DNA of 50,989 bases from Nocardioides sp. (GTDB lineage Bacteria > Actinomycetota > Actinomycetes > Propionibacteriales > Nocardioidaceae). The translations under genes and the position numbers were made by a program. This document shows, piece after piece, positions 1 through 8,266 of the stretch. The notes below the pieces were generated by a model. It was not told the DNA's origin. It searched no databases and saw only the letters and a list, made by a program, of their open reading frames with translations. The stretch is from the NCBI RefSeq assembly GCF_014360585.1, contig NZ_JACIXG010000036.1, forward strand, positions 1-50,989, given 5' to 3'. The number at the start of each line of letters is the position of its first letter. The stretch's first letter is position 1.

Positions 1-519
1 GTCCCGCACCGGGTAACCGTCCCAACCTGGCATGATCGGCGGAGACACCGAGACGCCGCGGTGGAAGTCGACCGGGCCGGGTACGCCGACGCCCGCGCCC
101 ATCGGCTCGGCGACGCCGTGGTCGTCCAGCAGCGCACGGACCTCGTCGAGCGCGGTCGCGAGCACCTTCTCCGGACCGCTGCGGATGTCGCACGCTCTGG
201 TGCGAATCTCGATCACCGACAGTCGGCCGTCGGTGAGGCCGACGGACATGCTCGTGGCGCCGATGGAGATGCCGACGAACCGGATGTCCGGCGCCAGGTC
301 GACCAGCGTCGAGCGCCGCCCACCCCGGGAGGCCGCCGGGCCGACCTCGTGGGCCATGCCCAGCTCGGTGAGCCGGCCGACCTCGGCCGCGATCGTGGTG
401 CGGGAGACGTTCAGCCGGTCGGCGAGCTGCACCCGGGAGAGGGGGCCCTCGTCACGGAGCTGAGCGAGCAGCCGTGCCTGCATGGAGGTCTCGGCCCGGC
501 CGGCGAGTGAGTGGCGCAT
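1..519 (-). CDS. ROK-family transcriptional regulator, 3' end outside window
   Basis: The frame is open from an ATG at 519 to the left edge (173 codons), so the C-terminal part is missing. Residues about 12-65 form a winged helix-turn-helix (SRVQLADRLNVSRTTIAAEV), followed by a glycine-rich RGGRRS hinge and the start of an ROK/sugar-kinase fold (FVGISIGATSMSVGLTDG, then GVGVPGPVDF). This is the layout of NagC/XylR-type repressors, which bind DNA and sense a sugar or sugar phosphate through the kinase-like domain. The ROK signature and zinc-binding motif would lie beyond the edge, so kinase activity cannot be judged. The gene points away from the glycosyltransferase remnant on its right and its target is unknown. 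Confidence 0.85.
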   Translation of the reverse strand, partial: MRHSLAGRAETSMQARLLAQLRDEGPLSRVQLADRLNVSRTTIAAEVGRLTELGMAHEVGPAASRGGRRSTLVDLAPDIRFVGISIGATSMSVGLTDGRLSVIEIRTRACDIRSGPEKVLATALDEVRALLDDHGVAEPMGAGVGVPGPVDFHRGVSVSPPIMPGWDGYPVRD

Positions 520-559
520 ACCGGCGATCCTGCCACGGCGTGGCACGGTGAACCGCAAC

Positions 560-932
560 ATGCGCCGTTGGAGTATCCCTCGCGGGCCTGCAGGTAGTTG
601 CCCCAGCGGCTGTTGATGAAGTCCTTCTCCCAGTCATGGACCGCGTTGTCGCGGCTGACCGACTCGAAGTGGAAGAGGACGACGTCGTGGAGCCAGACCA
701 GCCGCAGGCCGAGCGAGCGACGGACCTTCAAGGACAGGTCGACGTCGTTGTAGTTGATCGACAGGCGCTCGCTGAACCCGGTGAGCGCGGAAGTCTCCCG
801 GTTGATGTGCAGCTCACCGTGGTTGCCCCGCTCCTCCACGCGCGCGGTAGTAGGCGTGCGTGATGGTGCCACTGCCGTAGATGTAGTCGGTGCCGGAGTT
901 CTCGAAAGCAAACGTGGGACCGGTGATGTCAC
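560..932 (-). pseudogene. Glycosyltransferase family 2 remnant, frameshifted and truncated
   Basis: Reading right to left, one frame gives a segment containing GSGTITHAYYRARGG (about 930-835). A second frame then continues with NHGELHINRETSALTGFS and NYNDVDLSLKVRRSLG, then VVLFHFESVSR (about 825-567). The NDVDLS-KVR and HFES-SR motifs are typical of the acceptor side of GT2 glycosyltransferases, where ED-DL/ND-DL is the catalytic region. The change of frame near 830, the lack of an N-terminal nucleotide-binding half and the loss of the tail near 560 show a dead gene. To its right base composition drops sharply, so the break near 935 is probably an insertion or deletion boundary. Family placement is from motifs only. 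Confidence 0.7.
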
Positions 933-1016
933 TTTGCCAAAACCGTGCGGCTTACGTCCCCCGCCTGATAATTTCGGCGAGTCACATTGTTACAACCAGA
1001 TTTTCGGAGGTTAGTT

Positions 1017-1376
1017 ATGACCAGACGATTGATAGCCGTTTTTTTCGCAGCAGTCGCCATGACGGCCGGTTTGTTCGTCGCGGCTGCAGCACCAGCTAGT
1101 GCCGGTACCGAGGTACACCGCAACTGCTCCGGCGACGCCGGAGTGACTGGCTGGACCGGATCCGAGAAGCAGATCACGTTCCTCGCAGGAGCTAGTTTCG
1201 GTCACTGCGGAACGCTGGGAATTCGTGTCCACTACAACCACGTAGGCGGTAGTAGCTGGTCCAGCTGGAAGTACAGCTCATGGGGTGGAGGCCAAGTAAC
1301 TCGCCAGATCTACAACTCGAACAGGTCCGAGCACTCCACGTCGGTCGGAGGTCTTCGATTCCTCTCGTACCGATAG
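1017..1376 (+). CDS. Small secreted protein of unknown function
   Basis: This encodes 119 residues. The ATG at 1017 is preceded by CGGAGG at 1005-1010, a well-spaced ribosome binding site, which favours it over an in-frame start 30 bases upstream. Residues 1-30 are a classical Sec signal peptide (basic MTRR, hydrophobic core, APASA cleavage site). The mature part of about 90 residues has two cysteines (NCSG and GHCG), is rich in Ser, Gly and Trp (SSWSSWKYSSWGGG) and ends in an HSTSVGGLRF segment. I do not recognise the family; the size and the Trp/Ser/His pattern faintly recall lactococcin-972-like peptides, but this is weak. A GATAAT hexamer at 967-972 could be a -10 element. DNA is AT-richer than the rest of the window, suggesting transfer. 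A putative lipoprotein gene follows after 17-26 bases. Confidence 0.75.
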   Translation: MTRRLIAVFFAAVAMTAGLFVAAAAPASAGTEVHRNCSGDAGVTGWTGSEKQITFLAGASFGHCGTLGIRVHYNHVGGSSWSSWKYSSWGGGQVTRQIYNSNRSEHSTSVGGLRFLSYR

Positions 1377-1402
1377 CCGATTAGGTCAGGCTGTTGGGGC
1401 GC

Positions 1403-1897
1403 ATGTGGAGGTCGATACCTCCCCTCTTGCTCGCACTCTCGCTAAGCGGATGCTCTTCCGGCTCTGCGCCAGTCATCGAGACCGATAAGGATCCGCTGGC
1501 TGGGATGGATCTCTCGAGTACGTCGGCTGCCCAGGCCGAAGAGTACGGGGATCGCAAGATCACCTCGGACGAGTACCGAGAAGCATTCAATCGTTATCGA
1601 GAATGCGTTAGAGCCGCCGGTTTCGAGTTGATCGATTTGGATATGACTGGGCTCGTTTATGAGTTTGGCATTCCTGATACGGCTGCCCAAAATGGCACCA
1701 ATGACCGTTGCTACTCGTCGGAGTTCCATGTTGTGGATATGCTCTGGCAAACCTCGGACGAGGTCGAAAAGCATTCCGAAACAGCACAATTTGTCAAAGA
1801 ATGCTTACAGCATCACGGTATAGAGCCGGCAACTACGATGGACGAAATGGCGATACAGTTCACGGAGGCTGGCATCGAGATAGCGGAATGTGAGTGA
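1403..1897 (+). CDS. Putative lipoprotein of unknown function
   Basis: This encodes 164 residues. The N-terminus (WRSIPPLLLALSLSGCSSG) is a lipoprotein signal peptide with lipobox LSGC, so the protein should be lipidated on its cysteine and anchored outside the membrane. The mature part carries EYREAFNRYRECVRAAGFEL, YEFGIPD and DRCYSSEF, with several cysteines, as in a widespread but uncharacterised group of actinobacterial lipoproteins. The start is uncertain: a TTG at 1394 in the same frame is equally placed behind an AGG. It probably shares a transcript with the secreted-protein gene just upstream. It contains a TTA leucine codon (1805-1807), very rare in DNA of this composition, and is AT-richer than its surroundings, both signs of foreign origin. 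Confidence 0.75.
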   Translation: MWRSIPPLLLALSLSGCSSGSAPVIETDKDPLAGMDLSSTSAAQAEEYGDRKITSDEYREAFNRYRECVRAAGFELIDLDMTGLVYEFGIPDTAAQNGTNDRCYSSEFHVVDMLWQTSDEVEKHSETAQFVKECLQHHGIEPATTMDEMAIQFTEAGIEIAECE

Positions 1898-2039
1898 TTC
1901 ACGGAAGGCGTGTGTTCGTAGCCTAACGACGGAGATCGTTGGGCTGCGAACAACGCCGCGGCCGGACACCCTTTGATATCCGAAATACGACTGATATCGC
2001 TCAGGTCCACCGTCCGGATGCCTTCGCCGATCGCACGCG

Positions 2040-2330
2040 CCACGCGCCGCCGGAAATTCGTCCGCGCGATCAACCGCCACGGGCTGGTCGGATCGATGGG
2101 GCGCGTCCGCCATGTGGCGACAACGCCGCCATGGAATCGTTCTTCAGCCTGCTCCAGAAGAACGTCCTCGGCCGCAAGACGTGGGAAGCCTGCGAGGACC
2201 TCCGCATCGCGATCGTGACCTGGATCGAGAAGACCTACCACCCGGTCGACGACGACAGGCGACCCCGGGACGTTTAACACCCATCGAGTACGAGACAATC
2301 AAGACCGCACCAGCCATTCTGGCTGCGTGA
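2040..2330 (+). pseudogene. IS3-family transposase C-terminal remnant
   Basis: Three successive frames give the end of a DDE transposase: FVRAINRHGLVGSMGRV (about 2054-2107), then CGDNAAMESFFSLLQKNV and RIAIVTWIEKTYH (2113-2240), then GRLTPIEYETIKTAPAILAA to a TGA at 2328-2330. The DNAAMESFF block holds the catalytic glutamate of the rve/DDE domain, and the final block matches the usual end of IS3-group OrfB proteins. Two frameshifts (near 2108 and 2242) and the lack of the N-terminal half make it inactive. I see no recognisable transposase between 1900 and 2040 and no convincing terminal repeats. Confidence 0.8.
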
Positions 2331-2419
2331 CCCGACCTGTCACCCGATCCTGCAGCAGTCCCTCCGGCCGGTTCGACCGGTCAGGCCGTCGGGGTGAAAA
2401 TCGCTCGTGCCACACCCGC

Positions 2420-3067
2420 AAGGGCGACATGTATGTCACCGAGGTCATCGAACTCACCCCGTCCGTGACGGCACCGGCCCTGCCAGGTTGTTGGACATGG
2501 TCGAGGGCCGCTCGAACCAGGTCTACAACGTCTGTCTCACCACCCGCTCGATGAGTGCCGGCGCCACATCCATCAACACTTTCACCGCCGCAGCGGCCGC
2601 GAGGGGCGATCCGCTCTACCACACCCGTCGCACGCGGTACTGCCTCCTCACGATAAGCAAACCGACCGATAGCGGGACCTGTTCGCAAGCGACCAGAACG
2701 TCGCGGTCAAGGCGACCAAGAATTTCACAAGCGCATGATCGGTGCCTACCGCGAGCCGGACCGCGCGAGGGGACTTGAGTTGATGGGAGCACCGATCGAC
2801 TCAGTCAGCGATGGTATCCCGGCCTGGCTGAAAGAGGTCCGCGAGCTTGGCTGCACTCTGAAACAGCGCGCTGCCTACATGCGGTCTACTTCGACCGGCC
2901 CCGCACCCAGCAACGGAGCACCGATCCATCAGCGAGGACTCGAGCACCTACGCGACTTCATCCTCGGCTTCCTCGATCTGACCGATTACTCGCGAGAAGC
3001 CTGCTCGAGTCCGGCGGGTTCAGACCGCAGCTACAACCTGGATGTGAAGGGCCAGCGAACGGCGTGA
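2420..3067 (+). pseudogene. ISL3-family transposase remnant, heavily decayed
   Basis: Pieces of one transposase can be followed through several frames: YVTEVIELTP, then DGTGPARLLDMVEGRSNQV (from about 2467), RGDPLYHTRRT (about 2602), HDKQTDR-stop-RDLFASDQNVAV (about 2650-2715), and finally RMIGAYREPDRARGLELM through LEHLRDFILGFLDLT (about 2735-3000). These follow the order of ISL3 (IS204/IS1001/IS1165) transposases, including the vDLTPVRDGTGPARLLDMV and AYREPDRARG signatures. At least three frameshifts and one internal TAG are present, and the N-terminal zinc-finger region is missing. It lies directly after the IS3 remnant, so the region is an old insertion hot spot. Confidence 0.75.
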
Positions 3068-3405
3068 TCGGCGCAGGGAGGACCGTCGAGTACGTGTTGA
3101 GGGTCCAACGATGGAAGTTCCTCACCGCCTACCTGAGACTCTCAACGAAGAGCCGCCGTGAGATCCAGCGAAGCGTAACCAGCGTCACCGCGGCGAGATG
3201 CTGATACGTCCCGGGCCATCACATCTAGGCGTCCTTGAGTGAACAGATCAGCGCGAATCCTCCTGGCCCGACCTAGTAGATCGCTGCTGGCCCGAGCAGG
3301 CAACCCAAATAGGGTCGAGTACGCGGACCCATCGAAAGCCCTCGAATGTCATAAGCCAAGGCGCGCCCGCAACCACTCAAGTCACGCACTGACCCCTGTC
3401 ATCGC
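3068..3405. other. Intergenic stretch without a recognisable gene
   Basis: These 338 bases separate the ISL3 remnant from the end of ftsY. I find no coding signal, clear terminator hairpin or insertion-sequence end. The sequence is probably degraded mobile-element DNA plus the 3' flank of ftsY. Confidence 0.5.
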
Positions 3406-4542
3406 CTATCCCAGGAGCGCGTCGACGAAGGCCTCGGGGGTGAACGGGGTCAGGTCGTCGGGCCCCTCACCGAGGCCGACGAGCTTGACCGGAACACCGA
3501 GCTCGCGCTGGACGGCGACGACGATGCCGCCCTTGGCGGAGCCGTCGAGCTTGGTCAGGACGATGCCGGTGACGGCGACGGCCTCGCTGAAGACGCGAGC
3601 CTGGATGAGGCCGTTCTGGCCGGTGGTCGCGTCGAGGACGAGCAGGACCTCGGTGACCGGGGTCTGCTTCTCGATGACTCGCTTCACCTTGCCGAGCTCG
3701 TCCATCAGGCCGGCCTTGTTCTGCAGCCGTCCGGCGGTGTCGACGATGACCGTGTCGACGCCCTTGTCGAGGCCCTCCTTGACCGCGTCGAAGGCGACGC
3801 TGGCCGGGTCGGTGCCCTCCGGGCCGCGGACGACCTCGACGCCGACGCGCTCGCCCCAGGTGGTGAGCTGCTCGGCGGCGGCGGCACGGAAGGTGTCGGC
3901 CGCGCCGAGGACGACCTTGTGGTCCTCGGAGACCAGGATGCGGGCGAGCTTGCCGGTCGTGGTGGTCTTGCCCGTGCCGTTGACCCCGACCATGAGCACC
4001 ACGCCGGGAGCGCCGTCGGCGCCGCGGACCTGGAGCCGGCGGTCCATCTCCGGGTCGACCAGCTTGATCAGCTCCTCGCGCAGCGCCGCCTTCGGGCTCG
4101 CCTTGCCGCCCTCGACGCGCAGCCGGGTGCGCAGCCCCTCGACCAGCTCCTGGGTCGGCGCGACGCCGATGTCGGCGGTGAGCAGGAGGTCCTCGATCGC
4201 CTCCCAGGTGTCCTCGTCGAGCCGGTCGGTCGAGAGCAGGTTGAGCAGACCTCGGCCCAGCGCGTTGGAGCCGGCCAGGCGCTGGCGCAGCCGCACCAGG
4301 CGAGAAGCGGTGCTCTCCGGCTTCTCGATGACCGGAGCGGAGGGTTCGGACGGCACCGTCTCCGGCTCGGCGGTCTCCTCGACCGTCGGCGCCTCAGGGC
4401 GGGTGATGACATCGGTCTCCGCCTGCGGCGGAAGCGTACGGCCCTTGCGACGCCGGGTGGTGGTGACCAGACCGGCGATGCCGCCGCCGATGATCGCGAC
4501 AGCGGCGACCGCGATGATGACGATGAGGGTGACCGTTTCCAT
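3406..4542 (-). CDS. ftsY: Signal recognition particle receptor FtsY
   Basis: This encodes 378 residues. FtsY docks SRP-bound ribosomes at the membrane and, with Ffh, hydrolyses GTP to hand nascent membrane proteins to the translocon. Residues 3-26 form one hydrophobic anchor, followed by an acidic Pro/Glu-rich linker typical of actinobacterial FtsY. The NG domain then shows GVNGTGKTTTTGKLAR (P-loop), DTFRAAAAEQL, DTAGRLQNK and TKLDGSAKGG, all G-motifs intact. The ATG at 4542 is chosen because GGATGAGG lies just upstream; in-frame ATGs at 4551 and 4572 lack a ribosome binding site. A small membrane-protein gene sits 54 bases upstream. In many actinobacteria smc is close by; here 13 kb of envelope genes intervene. 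Confidence 0.97.
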   Translation of the reverse strand: METVTLIVIIAVAAVAIIGGGIAGLVTTTRRRKGRTLPPQAETDVITRPEAPTVEETAEPETVPSEPSAPVIEKPESTASRLVRLRQRLAGSNALGRGLLNLLSTDRLDEDTWEAIEDLLLTADIGVAPTQELVEGLRTRLRVEGGKASPKAALREELIKLVDPEMDRRLQVRGADGAPGVVLMVGVNGTGKTTTTGKLARILVSEDHKVVLGAADTFRAAAAEQLTTWGERVGVEVVRGPEGTDPASVAFDAVKEGLDKGVDTVIVDTAGRLQNKAGLMDELGKVKRVIEKQTPVTEVLLVLDATTGQNGLIQARVFSEAVAVTGIVLTKLDGSAKGGIVVAVQRELGVPVKLVGLGEGPDDLTPFTPEAFVDALLG

Positions 4543-4596
4543 GGGCCTCATCCAATCAAACTCCCGGTCCAAACCGAGAGTCCTGCCATCGCGACG

Positions 4597-4851
4597 CTAC
4601 GCGTTCTTCTCCGTGGCTCCCGGGTTGTGCTCACCGAGCAGCTCGCTGAGATGGTCCTCCCGGCGCTCCTGCAGCCGCGAGGCCGGGCTGAGCGTGGGGG
4701 CCGTGTCGACGGCCCGCTCCATCGCCTCACCCAGCTTGGAGACGTACGGCATCTTCTGTCCGCGGTGGGGGAAGACCGTGTAGACGATCACCAGGCCTGC
4801 CAGCGCGACGATGAGAAACATCGCCACGAAGATGACAAAGATGGTCAGCAC
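4597..4851 (-). CDS. Small single-pass membrane protein of unknown function
   Basis: This encodes 84 residues from a GTG at 4851. An N-terminal hydrophobic segment (about residues 2-25, TIFVIFVAMFLIVALAGLVI) should cross the membrane, followed by a charged tail (SKLGEAMERAVDT, RLQERREDHLSELLGEHN) likely to lie in the cytoplasm. I do not recognise a named family. Its position 54 bases upstream of ftsY on the same strand suggests co-transcription. A run of Gs (AAGGGGG) lies about 12 bases before the start, longer than usual spacing, so the start is moderately certain. Confidence 0.65.
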   Translation of the reverse strand: MLTIFVIFVAMFLIVALAGLVIVYTVFPHRGQKMPYVSKLGEAMERAVDTAPTLSPASRLQERREDHLSELLGEHNPGATEKNA

Positions 4852-5025
4852 TGGCTCGGCCAGCCCCCTTCTGGATACGCACGGACGACCTCAACCCTTG
4901 CACAACCCGCGCCCCGAGCCCACAACGCCACGCGGCCAACACGGCGACGTGGGACCGGGCGACTGGCGTCCGTCGTACGGCGCGGGATCTCGACAACGTC
5001 CACCGGGCCGGTAGGGTTTCGCGGC

Positions 5026-6018
5026 ATGAGGATCATCGGGACAATGATGGTCCGGGACGAGGTCGATATCGTCGCCGCGATGATCGAGCACCACCTGGAC
5101 CAGGGTGTCGACACGTTGATCGTCACGGACAACGCGTCGGTCGACGGCACCACGGAGGTGCTCGAGCGCTACGCCGAGACGGGGCAGGTCGAGCTCCACC
5201 ACGACCCCGTCCACGAGAAGCAGCAGGGCAAGGTCGTCACCGCGATGGCCCGCCGGGCGCGCACCCACTTCCGCGCCGACTGGGTCCTCAACCTCGACGC
5301 CGACGAGTTCCTCGTGCCCAAGGACAAGGGCCTGAGCGTACGCCAGGCGCTCGAGGCCACTCCCCTGTCCCTGAACGCGTTCACCGTCGAGGTGGAGAAC
5401 CTCATCGGCCCGCCCGCCTGGAAGGGCGGCGGCATCAACCGGCTCCAGTGGCGCGACCGGCGCTCCGACGAGCGCCTCGAGGCCGCCGGGCTGCACGCCC
5501 ACCCCACGCCCAACGCCATCCACCGCGGCGAGTCCGACATCAAGGTCGTCCAGGGCAACCACTTCGTCTCGCTGAAGAGCAACGGCCAGCCAGCCGACGA
5601 GGTCGCCATGGAGGTGCTCCACCTCCCCTGGCGTTCCTGGTCCCAGCTCGAGCGCAAGGTGATCAACGCAGGCAAGGGCTACGAGGCCAACCCGGGGCTC
5701 AAGCCGAGCCCGCGCCACCACGGGATGCGTGACTACCAGCGCTACCTCGCCGGGACGCTGCAGGACGCCTATCTCGCCCGCACGCCCACCCGCGCCGAGC
5801 TCGCCGCGGGGGCCTTCTCGGGCGAATACTCCTTCGACGACTGGCTGACCAACCACCTGCAGATCGTGCTCACCCGCGCGCTGATCCCCGACCTGCTCCG
5901 CGACGTGCTCGACCCCGAGAACGACAAGGCCGTGCCCGACGACGAGCACGCCCGCGGTGCCGAGCGCGGCCGGGCCGCCCTTGCCGCCGAGCCCTACATC
6001 CCACCCCGCAAAAGCTGA
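5026..6018 (+). CDS. Glycosyltransferase family 2-like protein
   Basis: This encodes 330 residues from an ATG at 5026 (MRIIGTMMVRDEVDIV). The first 130 residues are a GT-A fold: MVRDE, then VTDNASVDGTTEVL (residues 33-46) for nucleotide-sugar binding and DADEF (91-95) as the metal-binding DxD. The pattern NE/RDE plus DNxSxDGT plus DADEF matches the Glyco_tranf_2_4 group of GT2-like enzymes, cytoplasmic proteins that transfer a sugar to a surface glycan. There is no transmembrane segment. The codon frame is open far upstream, but the proteins specified there are antisense shadows of ftsY. A methyltransferase gene follows 23 bases downstream and is probably co-transcribed. Substrate unknown. 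Confidence 0.85.
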   Translation: MRIIGTMMVRDEVDIVAAMIEHHLDQGVDTLIVTDNASVDGTTEVLERYAETGQVELHHDPVHEKQQGKVVTAMARRARTHFRADWVLNLDADEFLVPKDKGLSVRQALEATPLSLNAFTVEVENLIGPPAWKGGGINRLQWRDRRSDERLEAAGLHAHPTPNAIHRGESDIKVVQGNHFVSLKSNGQPADEVAMEVLHLPWRSWSQLERKVINAGKGYEANPGLKPSPRHHGMRDYQRYLAGTLQDAYLARTPTRAELAAGAFSGEYSFDDWLTNHLQIVLTRALIPDLLRDVLDPENDKAVPDDEHARGAERGRAALAAEPYIPPRKS

Positions 6019-6041
6019 AACTCTCTTCAGGAGGACCTGTC

Positions 6042-7085
6042 TTGCCCACCTTCAGGGGCGCCGTACGCCGCGGCCTCGCTTCAGCGGGTCTGCAGACCGT
6101 CCGTGCCGCCGACGCCGAGGCCGCGCGCCTGCACCACCGGATCGACGAGCTCAAGCAGCGCAACCAGAAGCTCCGTACGAAGGTGGACCGGTTGCAGGGC
6201 GACCGCAACCGCACCACCGCGGTGCCTGCGATCCCGGGCCAGGACCGGCTCGGCCTGCGGCGCGAGCAGGTGCTCGCCGGGGTCAAGCCCGACGCCCTGA
6301 TCCTGGAGATCGGCCCCGCCCACAACGCGATCCTGCCCAAGCGCGACGGCTACGACGTACGCATCGTCGACTATCTCGACCGCGAGGGTCTGGTTCAGCG
6401 GTATTCCGGGTTCTCCCAGTACGACCCCGATGACATCGAGGAGGTCGACTACGTCTTCCAGCCGGGAACTCCCTGGTCAGAGGTGATCCCGGAGCGCTTC
6501 GACCTGATCGTCGCCTCCCACGTCATCGAGCACACCACCTCGATGATCGACTTCCTCAACGAGTGCGAGAAGCTGCTCGAGCCCGACGGCGTGCTCGCCC
6601 TGGTCATCCCCGACCACCGCTACTGCTTCGACCGGTTCCGGGAGCGGGCCTCGCTCTCCCGGGTCATCGACGCCTCGCTCTACCCGTCGTCGGTGCACAC
6701 CATGGGCGCGGTCATCGAGGAGCGGCTCAACGCGGCCAAGCACGGCGGCATCACCGCCTGGGGCCCGCGCCACAAGGGCGACTACACCTTCGCCAACGGG
6801 CTGGAGACCGTGAAGGCCAGCGGCCAGGAGGCGCGACGCGGGGAGCGCTACATCGACACCCACAACTGGGTCTGCACCCCCAACCACCTCCGCCTGCTCC
6901 TCCAGGACCTCGCCGACCTCGACTTCATCTCGTTGCGGGAGACTTCCTTCCACGACACCGTCAAGCACGAGTTCTTCATCAACCTCTCCCCCTCAGGCGT
7001 TGGCACCGGCCTATCCCGTGAGGACCTCCTCGTCCTAGCCGACGACGAGCGCCGAGTGTTGGACCAGGCAGTCTTCGAGAAGTAG
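6042..7085 (+). CDS. SAM-dependent methyltransferase with N-terminal coiled coil
   Basis: This encodes 347 residues from a TTG start at 6042, supported by a strong AGGAGG at 6029-6034. Residues about 24-58 (ARLHHRIDELKQRNQKL and onward) form a coiled coil. The Rossmann-type methyltransferase core follows: ILEIGPAHN (87-95) replaces the classic GxGxG loop, and FDLIVASHVIEH (153-164) with LLEPDGVLALVIPDH matches the Methyltransf_11/23 group. Such enzymes in glycan clusters often methylate a sugar or chain end, and a coiled coil next to a methyltransferase recalls chain-length-controlling WbdD-like proteins; that role is inference. It lies directly after a GT2 gene and ends at a strong bidirectional hairpin. 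Confidence 0.85.
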   Translation: MPTFRGAVRRGLASAGLQTVRAADAEAARLHHRIDELKQRNQKLRTKVDRLQGDRNRTTAVPAIPGQDRLGLRREQVLAGVKPDALILEIGPAHNAILPKRDGYDVRIVDYLDREGLVQRYSGFSQYDPDDIEEVDYVFQPGTPWSEVIPERFDLIVASHVIEHTTSMIDFLNECEKLLEPDGVLALVIPDHRYCFDRFRERASLSRVIDASLYPSSVHTMGAVIEERLNAAKHGGITAWGPRHKGDYTFANGLETVKASGQEARRGERYIDTHNWVCTPNHLRLLLQDLADLDFISLRETSFHDTVKHEFFINLSPSGVGTGLSREDLLVLADDERRVLDQAVFEK

Positions 7086-7097
7086 CTATCTGGTGCA

Positions 7098-7168
7098 GCC
7101 GAGTCGGCGCAACTGCACGCCTTGGAGCGAAGCGAAGCGAGCGAGGCGTGCGGTTGCGCCGACTCGGC
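7098..7168. terminator. Long hairpin terminator between convergent genes
   Basis: Two 25-base arms, 7098-7122 and 7144-7168, are inverted repeats with a single difference (T opposite G) that still pairs as G-U in one RNA orientation. They enclose a 21-base loop built of GAGCGAAGC-like units. The hairpin sits between the end of the methyltransferase (7085, plus strand) and the end of the FUSC protein (7184, minus strand), so it can serve both. There is no U tract, as is common in high-GC actinobacteria. Confidence 0.75.
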
Positions 7169-7183
7169 GCGCAATCCTCTACC

Positions 7184-8230
7184 TCAGCGGCGGCGGACCT
7201 CACGGAGGACGAAGGCGGCGGCGAGGCCGACGACGACTCCGAGGAAGGTCTCGGTCAGGCGTGACCACAGCAGCGCGTCGAGGGGCTGCGGGTGGCCGAG
7301 CTGGACCATCAGCAGCGAGAGCGGGGTGATGGCGACGAGCGCGAGGCCGTAGTGGCGCCCGACGAGGAGCTCGGTGATCGCCTGGAGCGCGGCGACGACG
7401 ACCGCGACGACCAGGGCGGGAAGCGAGATCGACAGCAGCACTGCTGCCACGACCAGGCCGACCAGGGTGCCGACCACCCGCTGCAGCCCGCGGGTCGTCT
7501 GGGCCAGCAGCCCGGTGACTCCGAACGGTACTGCCGCGGCCACCATCGCCCAGTACGTGTGGCTCAGTCCGAGCCCGGTCGAGACCGTGCCGGCGAGAAC
7601 GACCGCGACGACGACTGCTGTCACGTTGTCGAGCCGGATCTCACCACGTACGGCCTCCACAGACTCGCCGGAATCGGCCAGCCGCTCCTCGAGCAGTCCG
7701 AGAAGCACCGCAAGTCCGGCCGCTGCCGCGGACACCCCGACGGCGACGGCGACCCCGGCCGGTGTCACCGGGAGCGCCGCACAGGTCGCCACCGCGAACA
7801 CCGGGAACATCGGCCCTGGCGGCCGCAGCGCGAACCGGTCGGACAGCATCGCCCCGGCCGCTGCCCATACCGCAGCGATCGGGATGACGAGCCAGGCCCG
7901 ATGCGGCGAGGTTGCGACGAGCGCACCGGACAGGACCGCCGCGCACATGAGCGCCCCGGCCGCGGCCTGCGTACGCCACCGGCCGCGCAGCGGCTGACGA
8001 CCACCGTAGATCGAGGCGAAGGTGCCGAAACAGGCGTACGCCGCGAGCTCGATGTGACCGACCCCGGCCAACGCCACCAGCGCGACCAGCAACGTCACGC
8101 TCGCCCGCCAGGCGGGCGAGCCACTTCCCGGCGCCGGAGAGATACGAACGGATTCCTGCACCAGCCGCTCGAGCCGGCTCCCCTCGCTGCCCAACCGTTC
8201 TCCTCCGCGCCGTACTGCCGTCATCGCCAT
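7184..8230 (-). CDS. FUSC-family membrane protein
   Basis: This encodes 348 residues. Two blocks of hydrophobic helices (about residues 40-160 and 205-330) with a short charged linker near 165-195 (EERLADSGESVEAVRGEIRL) give about ten membrane segments. The layout and motifs such as THRAWLVIPIAA-like loops, YWAMVAAAVPFG and RVVGTLVGLVVA fit the FUSC superfamily, which includes fusaric acid and aromatic acid exporters. The ATG at 8230 is preferred because TAAGG lies 6 bases upstream; a GTG at 8248 is possible. It follows the mycothiol-type enzyme gene by 36 bases. Substrate unknown; transporter role is family inference. Confidence 0.8.
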   Translation of the reverse strand: MAMTAVRRGGERLGSEGSRLERLVQESVRISPAPGSGSPAWRASVTLLVALVALAGVGHIELAAYACFGTFASIYGGRQPLRGRWRTQAAAGALMCAAVLSGALVATSPHRAWLVIPIAAVWAAAGAMLSDRFALRPPGPMFPVFAVATCAALPVTPAGVAVAVGVSAAAAGLAVLLGLLEERLADSGESVEAVRGEIRLDNVTAVVVAVVLAGTVSTGLGLSHTYWAMVAAAVPFGVTGLLAQTTRGLQRVVGTLVGLVVAAVLLSISLPALVVAVVVAALQAITELLVGRHYGLALVAITPLSLLMVQLGHPQPLDALLWSRLTETFLGVVVGLAAAFVLREVRRR

Positions 8231-8266
8231 CCAGCACCTTACGGCCACCTGGACTCACCAGGTAGT

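Noticed and set aside
1017..1376. Similarity of the small secreted protein to lactococcin 972 bacteriocins
   Set aside because: Only a loose Tyr-Ser-His-Ser pattern is shared; not enough to name it without a profile search.
1900..2040. N-terminal half of the IS3-type transposase
   Set aside because: None of the frames shows helix-turn-helix or DDE-start motifs, so I started the remnant at 2040.
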